Assembly: GCA_002308475.1 (NCBI GenBank)
Contig: DBVL01000119.1
Location: forward strand, 1 to 7,472
Origin: Spirochaetales bacterium UBA1265
Lineage (GTDB): Bacteria; Spirochaetota; Spirochaetia; Sphaerochaetales; Sphaerochaetaceae
DNA length: 7,472 bases
Direction: 5' to 3'
Every line of letters begins with the position of its first letter. Within the stretch, counting starts at the first letter, position 1. Made by a program: the position numbers and the translations under genes. Below are positions 1-6,390 of the stretch, piece after piece. The notes under the pieces are model-generated. The model was given only the letters and a program-made list of their open reading frames with translations. It was not told the origin of the DNA and made no database searches.

Positions 1-921
1 GATGTGCCGCACGCAATTGTCATTGACACAGCCTGGCATCAGACCATGCCCCCAGAGGCCTATATGTACGCAGTCCCATATGAGTGGTATGAGAAGTACA
101 ATGTCAGAAGGTATGGTTTCCACGGAACCAGCCACCTTTACTGCGCAAAGAGAGCTGCACTTCTTCTTGGTAAGGAGAACAAGGATACAAACGTAATCAT
201 CTGCCATATTGGAAACGGAGCTTCTGTCTGTGCAGTCAAGAATGGAGTGTGTATAGATACTTCCATGGGTCTTACTCCGCTTGAGGGTCTGGTAATGGGT
301 ACCAGATCAGGAGATATGGACCCGGCTATCATGCCTTATATTATGAACCATACAGGCATGAGTGCTAAGGAAATGGATACAGCCCTGAACAAGAAATCCG
401 GTCTTCTCGGAATCTGTGGCATGTCTGACCGCAGAGATGTTGCAAATGAGGCTGCCAAGGGAAATGAGAAAGCTCAGCTTGCAGTTGACATGGAATGTCA
501 CAGAATTAAAAAGTATATTGGCTCCTACGCTGCTCTTCTCGGCAGAGTGGATGCAATTGTCTTCACAGCCGGTGTAGGTGAGATGAGTTCTCTTATCAGA
601 AAGGGTTCTGTTGAAGGTCTTGAGAACTTTGGAATCTGTCTTGATGAGCACAAGAATGAAATCTGCCTCTGCAGAAATGCTGAGTTTGAGATTTCAAAGG
701 ATGATTCTCCTGTTAAGATCTTTGTCATCCCGACAGATGAGGAACTTGTCATGACTGAAGATGCCTATGCTTTGATGAATGGAACTTATGATGTTCATAC
801 AAACTTCCATTACTCATTTGAGGACGCTTCCTACGTAAACAAGGCCAGAGCCCGTGGTTTGGTCAAGAATCTGGAGAAGAAGCCGGAGCTTGCCTCAATC
901 ATAGCAAAGCCGAAGAGATAA
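1..921 (+). CDS. ackA: Acetate kinase, 5'-truncated by window edge
   Basis: Acetate kinase interconverts acetate + ATP and acetyl phosphate + ADP in the cytoplasm; in fermenters it usually makes ATP from acetyl phosphate delivered by phosphotransacetylase. The reading frame is open from base 1, so the N-terminus (about 145 residues by comparison with the family) lies outside the window. Family motifs appear in order: DTAWHQTMP (the catalytic-Asp segment, normally DTAFHQTMP), [18 protein letters not shown], the arginine-bearing [35 protein letters not shown], and PTDEELVM containing the conserved glutamate. After the point where most family members end (about base 777) there are 47 more residues rich in basic and aromatic residues. 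The stop is TAA at 919-921. A barrel-protein gene follows 20 bp later and may share the transcript. Identification is very secure; the role of the tail is unknown. Confidence 0.97.
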   Translation, partial: DVPHAIVIDTAWHQTMPPEAYMYAVPYEWYEKYNVRRYGFHGTSHLYCAKRAALLLGKENKDTNVIICHIGNGASVCAVKNGVCIDTSMGLTPLEGLVMGTRSGDMDPAIMPYIMNHTGMSAKEMDTALNKKSGLLGICGMSDRRDVANEAAKGNEKAQLAVDMECHRIKKYIGSYAALLGRVDAIVFTAGVGEMSSLIRKGSVEGLENFGICLDEHKNEICLCRNAEFEISKDDSPVKIFVIPTDEELVMTEDAYALMNGTYDVHTNFHYSFEDASYVNKARARGLVKNLEKKPELASIIAKPKR

Positions 922-929
922 TACTTAAT

Positions 930-934
930 GAGGA
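930..934 (+). promoter_or_regulatory. Ribosome binding site of the first barrel gene
   Basis: GAGGA lies 7 nt before the GTG at 942. It decides that start: the nearby ATG at 928 opens a different frame that stops after five codons. The site sits in the 20-bp gap after ackA and needs no promoter of its own there. Confidence 0.7.
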
Positions 935-941
935 TAGTACT

Positions 942-1667
942 GTGAAAAAGATTATTTCTGTTGTTTTGATTCTTTGTGTGGCAGCTTCACTGTTCGCTTC
1001 TACAACAGTCAAAGTCGGTTTGGATTTTGGTGTAGGTTCTACAACTACCCCTGAAGACAAGACTTCTCATGTAAAGGATGTCAGCCTCAAGGCCCAAGGT
1101 TTTGGTTTTGATATTGCCGTTATTGGTGATATTGGTTCCGATCTTGCCATTTATGGGAATGTATCAGCAATCTTTCCAACTTCTTTCAAGACAAATCTTG
1201 ATGGTGGTTCAACAGAGTATACTTTTGTGAAAGCTGATACCAGTGAGGTTCCTGAGGTAGACGGATCAACATATAAATTCCCGGGCCTGAAGGTTTCAAG
1301 TTTTGCCCTCCGTGCCGGTGCCCTGTATAAAATGGATATTCAGGGTGTTGACCTTGGTTTAGGTGGTGGACTTGTCTACAATGTCTCTGAATTCAAGGCC
1401 GGAGATAAAAACTTCTCTGAGTATCAGAAGGGTATATCTAAGAGCTACGGTCTCAGCCTCTATGCAACAGGAACATACATGGTTTCAGAGAATATGGGCA
1501 TAAACCTGACTGTCAGTCCTGATATTTATTTTTACAACTATTCAGCAACCCTTTATAAGGGTCTTTATGGTTTCCCTTCAGATACGGAAACATGTGCATA
1601 TGAGGCTTACGGCGTAAGACTCGGATTTGCATGCAATGCCTCTGTTGGTGTTACATATTCATTCTGA
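942..1667 (+). CDS. Secreted small outer-membrane beta-barrel protein (putative)
   Basis: The protein has 241 residues and starts with GTG. Residues 1-20 form a signal peptide: two lysines, then a hydrophobic core, with likely cleavage near Ala19/Ser20. The rest alternates hydrophobic and polar or glycine residues in strand-length stretches (GLDFGVGS, SFALRAGALYKMDI, GLGGGLVYNVSEF, YGLSLYATGTYMV, INLTVSPDIYFYNYSA), and the last residues, VGVTYSF, end in phenylalanine. That ending is the usual C-terminal signature of barrels inserted by the BAM machinery. I infer an outer-membrane barrel of roughly 8-10 strands; no specific family or substrate is recognised. It probably shares a transcript with ackA, since the gap is too short for an obvious promoter, although the metabolic link is unclear. 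Glycine codons are mostly GGT (19 of 28), unlike the second barrel gene in the window. A strong hairpin terminator follows. Confidence 0.8.
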   Translation: MKKIISVVLILCVAASLFASTTVKVGLDFGVGSTTTPEDKTSHVKDVSLKAQGFGFDIAVIGDIGSDLAIYGNVSAIFPTSFKTNLDGGSTEYTFVKADTSEVPEVDGSTYKFPGLKVSSFALRAGALYKMDIQGVDLGLGGGLVYNVSEFKAGDKNFSEYQKGISKSYGLSLYATGTYMVSENMGINLTVSPDIYFYNYSATLYKGLYGFPSDTETCAYEAYGVRLGFACNASVGVTYSF

Positions 1668-1688
1668 CCGGATTCTTATTATCTTTTC

Positions 1689-1714
1689 AAAGGGGCTGTT
1701 TCAGCCCCTTTTAT
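1689..1714 (+). terminator. Rho-independent terminator, possibly bidirectional
   Basis: AAAGGGGCTG (1689-1698), a TTT loop and CAGCCCCTTT (1702-1711) form a perfect 10-bp stem. It is followed on the + strand by a short T run, then ATAAT. It lies 21 bp after the barrel gene and 15 bp beyond the stop of the convergent azlD, so it can end both transcripts. On the - strand only three T's lie at the end of the stem, followed by GAAAAG, so termination there may be weaker. Confidence 0.85.
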
Positions 1715-1726
1715 AATCCCTGACCA

Positions 1727-2041
1727 CTAGAAAACAAGTTGTGCCAGATAGACAATCAGGCAGGTTCCGAATGTGGAGATAAACATTCCGGCTTTTGTAA
1801 ATGAAAGGAGAATGACACAGATAAAACCTGTAAGGGCTCCATAGAAGTTTCCAGTACTGTAAAGGATGGAGGGAAAGGCCATGACGGAGAGAGTCACATA
1901 GGGAGCGTAGTAAAGAAAGGATCTTATGAAAGTGTTTCTTATGGGGCGCTTGAGAAGAAGAGATGGAAGGACCCTTACAAGATTTGTGGCCACAGCCATG
2001 GATATGATTGATAGGTATATATAAAGGTTTCCGTCAGTCAT
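1727..2041 (-). CDS. azlD: Branched-chain amino acid exporter small subunit AzlD
   Basis: The protein is 104 residues and very hydrophobic, with about four predicted membrane helices, matching the usual size of AzlD. The family-like segment TNLVRVLPSLLLKRP, after the first helix, carries the conserved Arg-x-Leu-Pro, and a second Arg/Tyr/Ala/Pro stretch (RSFLYYAPY) follows. AzlD partners AzlC in the inner membrane; the pair exports branched-chain amino acids and in some bacteria azaleucine. The start is ATG at 2041-2039, preceded by AGGAGG 6 nt away, and it overlaps the end of azlC by 8 bp, so translation is probably coupled. The stop is TAG at 1729-1727, just before the shared terminator. The actual substrate in this organism cannot be read from sequence. 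Confidence 0.87.
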   Translation of the reverse strand: MTDGNLYIYLSIISMAVATNLVRVLPSLLLKRPIRNTFIRSFLYYAPYVTLSVMAFPSILYSTGNFYGALTGFICVILLSFTKAGMFISTFGTCLIVYLAQLVF

Positions 2042-2753
2042 TTTTTTCCTCCTCTTCTGCTATAGGAAACAGTATGGAAGCTACTGTAGCAATGACAACT
2101 GTAAGGATAATCACTTTCATACCGAATGAAAGAGCTGGTAGAAGACGGTCTGTAAGAAGGCTCATGAGCATGGATACAATCACAAGACCAACAAGGATCC
2201 TGCTCTTCTTTGCAGGCTCTATCACTAAATATGTGAACATGGCATAAAGGGCTATAGATAGGGCGCTGACAACGCTAAGGGGCAGGATGTTTCCCAAGGC
2301 TGCACCTATCATGGTTCCAATAGTCCAGCCTGGCATGGACATGCAGTAGCATCCGAACACATACAGTGGACTTAACGGCTTTGGACCTGAGGCTGAGAGC
2401 GCGAATATCTCATCTGTTATGCCTATGGAAACAAGAAGGCGTCTGCCAAGGCTCTGGCCGGGCCTGAGTCTGACAGCCAGTGCTGTTCCCATTAACAGGT
2501 ATCTGAGGTTTATGGCAATTTGGCTTAAGGCCAGCTCCAGGAAAGCCCCGTGGTTTTTTATTATCTCTATGCCTGCCGCCTGACCTGTGGATGTAAGATT
2601 GAGAAAACTCATAAGACCGCTCTGTAGTACAGATAGGCCTGCATTTTTTGCATTTATTCCTACAGCCAGAGAAACAGTGAAATAGCTGACAAAAATAGGG
2701 AAGGCATCCCTGAAACCTCTTAAAAAAGCTCTGTCATCTTCTTCATATGTCAT
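2034..2753 (-). CDS. azlC: Branched-chain amino acid exporter large subunit AzlC
   Basis: The protein has 239 residues from the ATG chosen here. It is an integral inner-membrane permease of the AzlC family. Seen in order: an N-terminal FLRGFRDAFPIFVSYF segment, the membrane-helix region with NLRYLLMG (about residues 82-89), GITDEIFALSA (about 111-121), and PGWTIGTMIGAALGNILP near the middle. All of these are characteristic of AzlC. The C-terminus is a short acidic tail (EEEEKND). The ATG at 2753 is preferred over an in-frame TTG at 2759 because AAGAGA (2767-2762) lies 8 nt before the ATG but only 2 nt before the TTG. Its last codons contain the AGGAGG site used by azlD, and the two genes form an operon. 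No Lrp-type regulator gene is present beside them, though one is common near azlCD elsewhere. Confidence 0.88.
   Translation of the reverse strand: MTYEEDDRAFLRGFRDAFPIFVSYFTVSLAVGINAKNAGLSVLQSGLMSFLNLTSTGQAAGIEIIKNHGAFLELALSQIAINLRYLLMGTALAVRLRPGQSLGRRLLVSIGITDEIFALSASGPKPLSPLYVFGCYCMSMPGWTIGTMIGAALGNILPLSVVSALSIALYAMFTYLVIEPAKKSRILVGLVIVSMLMSLLTDRLLPALSFGMKVIILTVVIATVASILFPIAEEEEKND
2048..2053 (-). promoter_or_regulatory. Ribosome binding site of azlD inside azlC
   Basis: A perfect AGGAGG on the - strand is followed by six A's and the azlD ATG. It falls within the Glu-rich last codons of azlC, so the acidic C-terminus of AzlC is partly dictated by this site. Confidence 0.85.
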
Positions 2754-2813
2754 AAACAAAATCTCTTACGTAAAACTAACACTTTCACCGTCTGTGTTTC
2801 AATGTTCCCATAA

Positions 2814-2842
2814 TTGATTTATTGATAGTATTTTTGTATTCT
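2814..2842 (+). promoter_or_regulatory. Sigma-70-type promoter of cysS
   Basis: TTGATT (2814-2819) and TATTCT (2837-2842) are separated by exactly 17 nt, in an AT-rich divergent intergenic region. Transcription would start near 2849, giving a short leader of about 17 nt. That leader still contains the cysS ribosome site GGAG (2854-2857), 8 nt before the ATG. For azlC on the other strand only a weak candidate is visible: TTGAAA at 2802-2797 with TAGTTT at 2778-2773. Confidence 0.6.
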
Positions 2843-2865
2843 TTCTTTGATACGGAGCGTTTTGA

Positions 2866-4263
2866 ATGAAAGTACAGCTGTATAATACCATGTCCAGAAA
2901 ACTTGAGGAGTTCATTCCGGTCGGTGAAGACCATGTTGGAATGTACACCTGTGGACCTACGGTCTATAACTATGCACACATAGGAAATCTCAGGACATTC
3001 ATATTTGAAGATACTCTAAAGAGAATGCTCAGACACGCTGGCTACAAGGTCAAGCACGTTATGAATATAACAGATGTAGGACACCTGACAGGGGATGGTG
3101 ATGACGGCGAAGACAAGATGGAGAAGACAGCCAGAGAGACTGGAAAATCCGTCTGGGATATAGCTGACTTCTACACCAAGGCCTTTTTCAAGGACTATGA
3201 TGAATTGAATATAATCCGTCCGGAAGTTGTCTGCTCTGCAACTCAGCATATTGAACAGATGATCAACCTCATAAAGAGACTTGAGGAGGGTGGTCACACC
3301 TACATATCCGGGGGAAATGTTTACTTCAGCATTGATACTTTTCCGCAGTATGGTAAGCTTGCCAGACTCAAACTTGAGGATCTGAAAAGCGGAGCTAGAA
3401 TAGATGTGGATACCAACAAGAGAAACCCTAAGGACTTTGTACTCTGGTTCACACAGAGCAAGTTCGGCAAGCAGGATATGATGTGGGATTCTCCTTGGGG
3501 TCGTGGATACCCGGGTTGGCATATTGAGTGTTCAGCCATGAGTATGTACTACCTTGGAGAGCAGTTTGATATTCACTGTGGTGGAATAGACGCTATTCCT
3601 GTTCACCATACAAATGAGATTGCTCAGTCAGAGGCGGCTACAGGCAAGCAGTGGGTAAAGTACTGGCTTCACGGTGAGTTCCTTCTTACTGACAAGGGTA
3701 AGATGAGTAAATCCAGTGGAGAGTTCCTAACCCTGCCTGTTCTGAAGGAACATGGTTATGATGCTCTTGATTACAGATACTTCTGCCTTGGAGCTCATTA
3801 CAGAACACAGCTTCAGTTCTCATTTGAGGGTCTGGATTCCGCCAAGAATGCGAGACTTGGTCTTATGCAGAGGATTGCCTCGTTTGGCGATAAAAAAGCT
3901 GAGGTTCTTTCAGAGAAGGCTAAGATGTACACAGACAGCTTTGATGAGTTTGTATGCAATGATCTGTCTATGTCCAGAGCTCTTTCTGTACTTTGGGGAT
4001 TAGTTAAGGATGAGGAAGTCCCTTCTTCCGAAAAGCTTACTGCCATAGCCTACATGGATGAGGTTCTTGGTCTGAAGCTTCTTGATGCTCCAAATGAGAA
4101 GGATAATGCTGTTCCAGCTGAGGTTCTTGAACTTGTTGAAAAGCGTGTTCAGGCCAAAAAGGACAAGAACTGGAGTCTGGCTGACTCTCTTAGAGCAGAG
4201 GTGGAAAATCTGGGATATACTGTGAAGGATACTCCTCAGGGACCTCAGATTTTAAAAAAATGA
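2866..4263 (+). CDS. cysS: Cysteinyl-tRNA synthetase
   Basis: This class I aminoacyl-tRNA synthetase charges tRNA-Cys with cysteine in the cytoplasm, using ATP. It is 465 residues, close to the 461 of the E. coli enzyme, so complete. The HIGH-type signature is HIGN at residues 38-41, and the KMSKS loop is intact at 279-283. The zinc ligands that select cysteine are all present: Cys29 (in YTCGPTVY), Cys222 (WHIECS), His247 and Glu251 (HHTNEIAQSE, usually HHENE). The C-terminal end has the usual Lys/Arg-rich helix (RVQAKKDKNWSLADSLRAEV) and the DTPQGP finish. The ATG start has GGAG 8 nt upstream. It is transcribed divergently from azlCD. A possible weak terminator hairpin follows, and the sigma gene begins 50 bp after its stop, so read-through into the sigma operon is possible. 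Confidence 0.98.
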   Translation: MKVQLYNTMSRKLEEFIPVGEDHVGMYTCGPTVYNYAHIGNLRTFIFEDTLKRMLRHAGYKVKHVMNITDVGHLTGDGDDGEDKMEKTARETGKSVWDIADFYTKAFFKDYDELNIIRPEVVCSATQHIEQMINLIKRLEEGGHTYISGGNVYFSIDTFPQYGKLARLKLEDLKSGARIDVDTNKRNPKDFVLWFTQSKFGKQDMMWDSPWGRGYPGWHIECSAMSMYYLGEQFDIHCGGIDAIPVHHTNEIAQSEAATGKQWVKYWLHGEFLLTDKGKMSKSSGEFLTLPVLKEHGYDALDYRYFCLGAHYRTQLQFSFEGLDSAKNARLGLMQRIASFGDKKAEVLSEKAKMYTDSFDEFVCNDLSMSRALSVLWGLVKDEEVPSSEKLTAIAYMDEVLGLKLLDAPNEKDNAVPAEVLELVEKRVQAKKDKNWSLADSLRAEVENLGYTVKDTPQGPQILKK

Positions 4264-4273
4264 TTAATTTACG

Positions 4274-4299
4274 GCCCATTTTGTAACATTTGGGCTTTT
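4274..4299 (+). terminator. Weak hairpin with T run between cysS and the sigma gene
   Basis: GCCCA (4274-4278) pairs with TGGGC (4291-4295), extendable by one G-T pair, around a 12-nt loop. Four T's follow. This is a weak candidate for a rho-independent terminator or attenuator that would limit read-through from cysS. The stem is only 5-6 bp. Confidence 0.35.
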
Positions 4300-4313
4300 G
4301 TGTTGTTTGCGTT

Positions 4314-4850
4314 ATGGAAATTAGAAGTGGAGATGAAGTTCAGTTCAGACAGGTTTACAACGAGTTATTTCCTGTATTGATGAAGGTTGCTTATCATATA
4401 ACCTACAATCAGGATGTGGCCGAGGACATCTGTCAGGATGCGTTCATCAGGTTTTATGACAAGAATATGGTGTTTCCTTCTATGGATGACTCCAAGTTCT
4501 GGTTGATCAGGGTTGTTAAGAATCTTGCTCTCAACCATGTCAAGAAAAAGGCCAGGGAAAATGCTTCCATTGAGAAGATCAAGAAAGCTCCTATGGCTGC
4601 CCTGAATCCTTTCCGTGACGGTGCTTCGGAACTGCTTCTACAGGAATCGCAGCAGGCCGTTAGGAAAGCAGTTGCTCAATTACCTGATATTTACAGAACT
4701 GTGATAGTTCTAAAAGAATATGCAGGGCTTGACTATAGGCAGATTGGCAAGGTTCTTGGTATTTCCGAAAGTAACGTTAAGGTTCGAGTACACAGGGCCA
4801 GAAAAGACCTTGAAGTGTATTTGAACAGGGAGGAAGTAAATGTGCCTTGA
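4314..4850 (+). CDS. ECF-type RNA polymerase sigma factor
   Basis: The protein has 178 residues, a typical ECF sigma length, with only regions 2 and 4. Region 2 (about 11-80) shows YNELFPVLMKVAYHIT, the acidic DVAEDICQDAFIRFYDK, and FWLIRVVKNLALNHVKKKAR, which cover core binding and -10 recognition. Region 4 (about 115-170) shows AVAQLPDIYRTVIVLKEYAG, then the helix-turn-helix DYRQIGKVLGISESNVKVRVHRARKDL for -35 recognition. Frame evidence allows an upstream TTG at 4290, but the extra residues are unlike the family, so the ATG at 4314 is chosen. No Shine-Dalgarno sequence precedes it, unlike the other genes here. The anti-sigma gene overlaps its end by 11 bp, so the two are certainly one unit. 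It should direct polymerase to a set of stress or envelope genes; the target promoters are unknown. Confidence 0.94.
   Translation: MEIRSGDEVQFRQVYNELFPVLMKVAYHITYNQDVAEDICQDAFIRFYDKNMVFPSMDDSKFWLIRVVKNLALNHVKKKARENASIEKIKKAPMAALNPFRDGASELLLQESQQAVRKAVAQLPDIYRTVIVLKEYAGLDYRQIGKVLGISESNVKVRVHRARKDLEVYLNREEVNVP
4827..4834 (+). promoter_or_regulatory. Ribosome binding site of the anti-sigma gene
   Basis: AGGGAGGA lies inside the last codons of the sigma gene, 5 nt before the anti-sigma ATG at 4840. The strong site contrasts with the lack of one for the sigma gene, which would favour at least as much anti-sigma as sigma protein. Confidence 0.8.
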
Positions 4851-5601
4851 TGACCAGATTCTCAACACTTATCTTGATGGAGAGCTTGATGAGCCTTGGA
4901 AGAGTCAGGTTGAAGAACATCTTAGCTACTGTACTGGTTGTAAGATCCGTTATAACTCGCTTAAGAAGCTCAGAGATACTGTTAAAACCGCTGCTTTGAC
5001 TCAGGAAGAGATTCAGCCTCACCAGGACAGAGTCCTTGCTGTGCTTGAGAAGAACTATCTCAACAAGCCGGCAAAGAAGAAGTTCATGGGTAAGGAAATA
5101 AAGTTTACAGTTCCTCAGTTTATGGGTGTTGCTGCAGCATTTGTTATTGTCTTTGCTGGAGCCCTCAGCCTCTTTGGAAACAGAGCTTCTTCCTCAATTC
5201 CACTTCCGGATGTAAGTAGCCCGATCAACCTTGAGAATATTACACCTGTCAAGGCAACAGAATCTGTTTCTTCTGCCAAGACTCTTGATGATTTTACTCT
5301 TGATGAAATTCTCAAGTATCTGGATGGAAAAGGATACTCCGTAGATATTCATCTTAAGAGCATTCAGCCAATTGAACAGACTGTTGTGGAAGAAGTTGTT
5401 GAAGAGCCAGTTGTAGAAGAACAGATTGTTGAATCTGTTGTTGAAGAAGCTGTCGAAGAGCCAGTGGCAGAAGAAACAACTGCGGAAGAGCCGGTTGTTA
5501 TTGAGGAAGCTATCGAAGAGCCAGTGGTTGAAGAGACCCCTGTAGAAGAAATAGCTGTCGAAGAAACAACTGTCGAAGAACAAGTGGTTGAAAACATATA
5601 A
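4840..5601 (+). CDS. Membrane-anchored zinc-finger anti-sigma factor with acidic repeat tail
   Basis: The protein has 253 residues and overlaps the sigma gene by 11 bp. Residues 1-45 are a zinc-binding anti-sigma (ZAS) domain: LDGELDE, then His27-x3-Cys31-x2-Cys34 (HLSYCTGC), the fold that grips ECF sigma factors in the cytoplasm. One hydrophobic span at about 94-112 should cross the inner membrane. The part beyond it (113-253) should lie in the periplasm. It has a Ser/Pro-rich linker, a short conserved-looking patch (LDDFTLDEILKYLDGKGYSVDIHL, about 149-172), and then a tail from 182 to 251 made of VVEE/EEPV units with 28 Glu and no Lys or Arg. Inferred role: hold the partner sigma inactive until an envelope signal arrives. 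The signal, any protease that releases it, and the job of the tail are unknown. The anti-sigma assignment rests on the ZAS motif, the membrane span and the gene pairing. Confidence 0.9.
   Translation: MCLDDQILNTYLDGELDEPWKSQVEEHLSYCTGCKIRYNSLKKLRDTVKTAALTQEEIQPHQDRVLAVLEKNYLNKPAKKKFMGKEIKFTVPQFMGVAAAFVIVFAGALSLFGNRASSSIPLPDVSSPINLENITPVKATESVSSAKTLDDFTLDEILKYLDGKGYSVDIHLKSIQPIEQTVVEEVVEEPVVEEQIVESVVEEAVEEPVAEETTAEEPVVIEEAIEEPVVEETPVEEIAVEETTVEEQVVENI
5380..5592 (+). repeat. Imperfect Glu/Val-coding repeat array
   Basis: This low-complexity stretch of gttgaagaa-like units lies inside the anti-sigma gene. The clearest duplication is 5441-5470 against 5501-5530, a 60-bp period (20 residues) with about four mismatches in the first 30 bases, decaying afterwards. 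The protein units read EEAVEEPVAEETTAEEPVV, then EEAIEEPVVEETPVEEIAV, then a partial third copy EETTVEEQVVE. All unit changes stay in frame. Confidence 0.8.
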
Positions 5602-5622
5602 TTTCTAATTTTGAAATGATTT

Positions 5623-5654
5623 AGGACTATCTTCAGTGGTAGTCCTTTCTTTTT
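5623..5654 (+). terminator. Rho-independent terminator of the sigma/anti-sigma operon
   Basis: AGGACTA (5623-5629) pairs with TAGTCCT (5640-5646). Two further pairs inside (T-G, C-G) leave a six-base loop, and TTCTTTTT follows. It starts 21 bp after the anti-sigma stop, separating this operon from the barrel/lipoprotein genes. Confidence 0.85.
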
Positions 5655-5693
5655 AGATATAACAAACAGTTTTATCGATATATGAGAAACTGA

Positions 5694-5722
5694 TTGACCC
5701 AAGTAAACTTCAGGAATAGACT
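5694..5722 (+). promoter_or_regulatory. Candidate sigma-70-type promoter of the barrel/lipoprotein operon
   Basis: TTGACC (5694-5699) and TAGACT (5717-5722) are separated by 17 nt. A start near 5729 would give a leader of about 110 nt. The match is good at -35 (5 of 6) and moderate at -10 (4 of 6). It resembles a housekeeping promoter rather than an ECF-type one. Confidence 0.5.
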
Positions 5723-5749
5723 TAAAAAAGGATTATTATTGGACTGAAG

Positions 5750-5784
5750 CCAACAATCTTCTCATTAATCTTTAGGATTCTTGG
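5750..5784 (+). other. Imperfect hairpin in the leader of the second barrel gene
   Basis: CCAA-C-AATCTT (5750-5760) pairs with AGGATT-C-TTGG (5774-5784): four pairs, a C/C mismatch, six pairs (one of them T-G), and a 13-nt loop. No T run follows, so it is not a terminator. It could shape the leader RNA or be an operator-like inverted repeat. Confidence 0.4.
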
Positions 5785-5827
5785 AGTTAGCCCAATACTT
5801 GATCCGTAATAGTTATTTCACTATAGC

Positions 5828-5833
5828 GGAGGG
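5828..5833 (+). promoter_or_regulatory. Ribosome binding site of the second barrel gene
   Basis: GGAGGG lies 7 nt before the ATG at 5841 and fixes that start. It rules out the 20-residue in-frame extension back to TTG at 5781, which would place polar residues ahead of the signal peptide. Confidence 0.85.
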
Positions 5834-5840
5834 TCTTCTG

Positions 5841-6389
5841 ATGAGGAAAAAAGTACTCAGTGTGCTGTTGCTTGCTCTTGTGGTTGTATCTTTTCTTGCA
5901 GCTTCTGACAACAGCGTAAGCCTGACAGGCACACCATATGGAATGCAGTTCGTATCCACAACCATAAACACAAACCACAGATCAAACTATGGCTTCGGTT
6001 TCAAGGCCGGATACACACATTCATTCGGCATATTTCTGGTAGGAGCAGATGTCTCCTACAGGAACTACAAATACATCAAGGAACACATAACAGCCCATCT
6101 GGGGAATCTGCAGGTGCTTGCAAAGGTGGGAGCAGGCTTTAAACTGTCAGAGAAGATGGCTATGAGTGTGAATGCAGGAGTCGGAGGAGAATTTGATGTC
6201 TCCAGACTCTCCAGCAACATAAACTTCGTGCTTGAGGCTGACCTGAATCTCAGGTACAGGATCTCAAAGGCTTTTTCCATAGTGGCAGGAGCAGAGTTCA
6301 CCAGAAGCACAGCCAAGTCAAAGGATTCTGTGTACCAGGCAACAGTGCTGAACCTGAATCCTGTACTCGGTGTACAGATGGATTTCTGA
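5841..6389 (+). CDS. Secreted small outer-membrane beta-barrel protein (putative)
   Basis: The protein has 182 residues. A signal peptide opens it: RKK, then a core of Leu/Val, ending FLAAS with likely cleavage near Ala21/Ser22. The mature part (about 160 residues) is made of alternating strands: YGFGFKAGYTHSFGIFLVGADVSYRNY, LQVLAKVGAGFKL, MAMSVNAGVGGEFDV, FVLEADLNLRYRIS, AFSIVAGAEFTRS and a final LNPVLGVQMDF. The terminal phenylalanine and the pattern fit an eight-stranded OmpA/OmpX-like barrel in the outer membrane. No named family is recognised. The lipoprotein gene starts 16 bp after it, so the two are very likely co-transcribed and may act together at the cell surface. Glycine codons are mainly GGA/GGC (GGT only 2 of 15), unlike the first barrel gene. 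A structural rather than transport role is as likely. Confidence 0.78.
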   Translation: MRKKVLSVLLLALVVVSFLAASDNSVSLTGTPYGMQFVSTTINTNHRSNYGFGFKAGYTHSFGIFLVGADVSYRNYKYIKEHITAHLGNLQVLAKVGAGFKLSEKMAMSVNAGVGGEFDVSRLSSNINFVLEADLNLRYRISKAFSIVAGAEFTRSTAKSKDSVYQATVLNLNPVLGVQMDF

Positions 6390-6390
6390 G

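Larger units (their letters stand above)
5602..5840. other. Non-coding region between anti-sigma and second barrel gene
   Basis: This 239-bp stretch without a gene holds the anti-sigma terminator (5623-5654), a promoter candidate (5694-5722), a leader hairpin (5750-5784) and the ribosome site of the next gene (5828-5833). No ATG-initiated small ORF or RNA gene was recognised in it. Confidence 0.7.

Noticed and set aside
307..651. - strand frame of 114 codons inside ackA
   Set aside because: It lies wholly antisense to a strongly conserved enzyme, with no recognisable domain.
2754..2759. TTG start two codons upstream for azlC
   Set aside because: The AAGAGA site is only 2 nt from the TTG but 8 nt from the ATG at 2753.
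3016..3522. - strand frame of 168 codons inside cysS
   Set aside because: Antisense shadow of a complete, conserved synthetase; no signal for translation was seen.
4282..4313. ECF-like autoregulatory promoter (TGTAACA ... CGTT) before the sigma gene
   Set aside because: The spacing of about 21 nt is too long for a usual ECF promoter, and the -10-like part abuts the start codon.
5364..5702. Long - strand frame encoding Ser/Thr-rich repeats
   Set aside because: It is the complement of the Glu/Val repeat array in the anti-sigma gene; it has no ribosome site or family resemblance, and its composition follows from the repeats.
5799..5827. Second promoter-like pair TTGATC - 17 nt - TATAGC
   Set aside because: Transcription would begin at or after the GGAGGG ribosome site at 5828-5833, removing it from the message; the upstream pair at 5694-5722 fits better.
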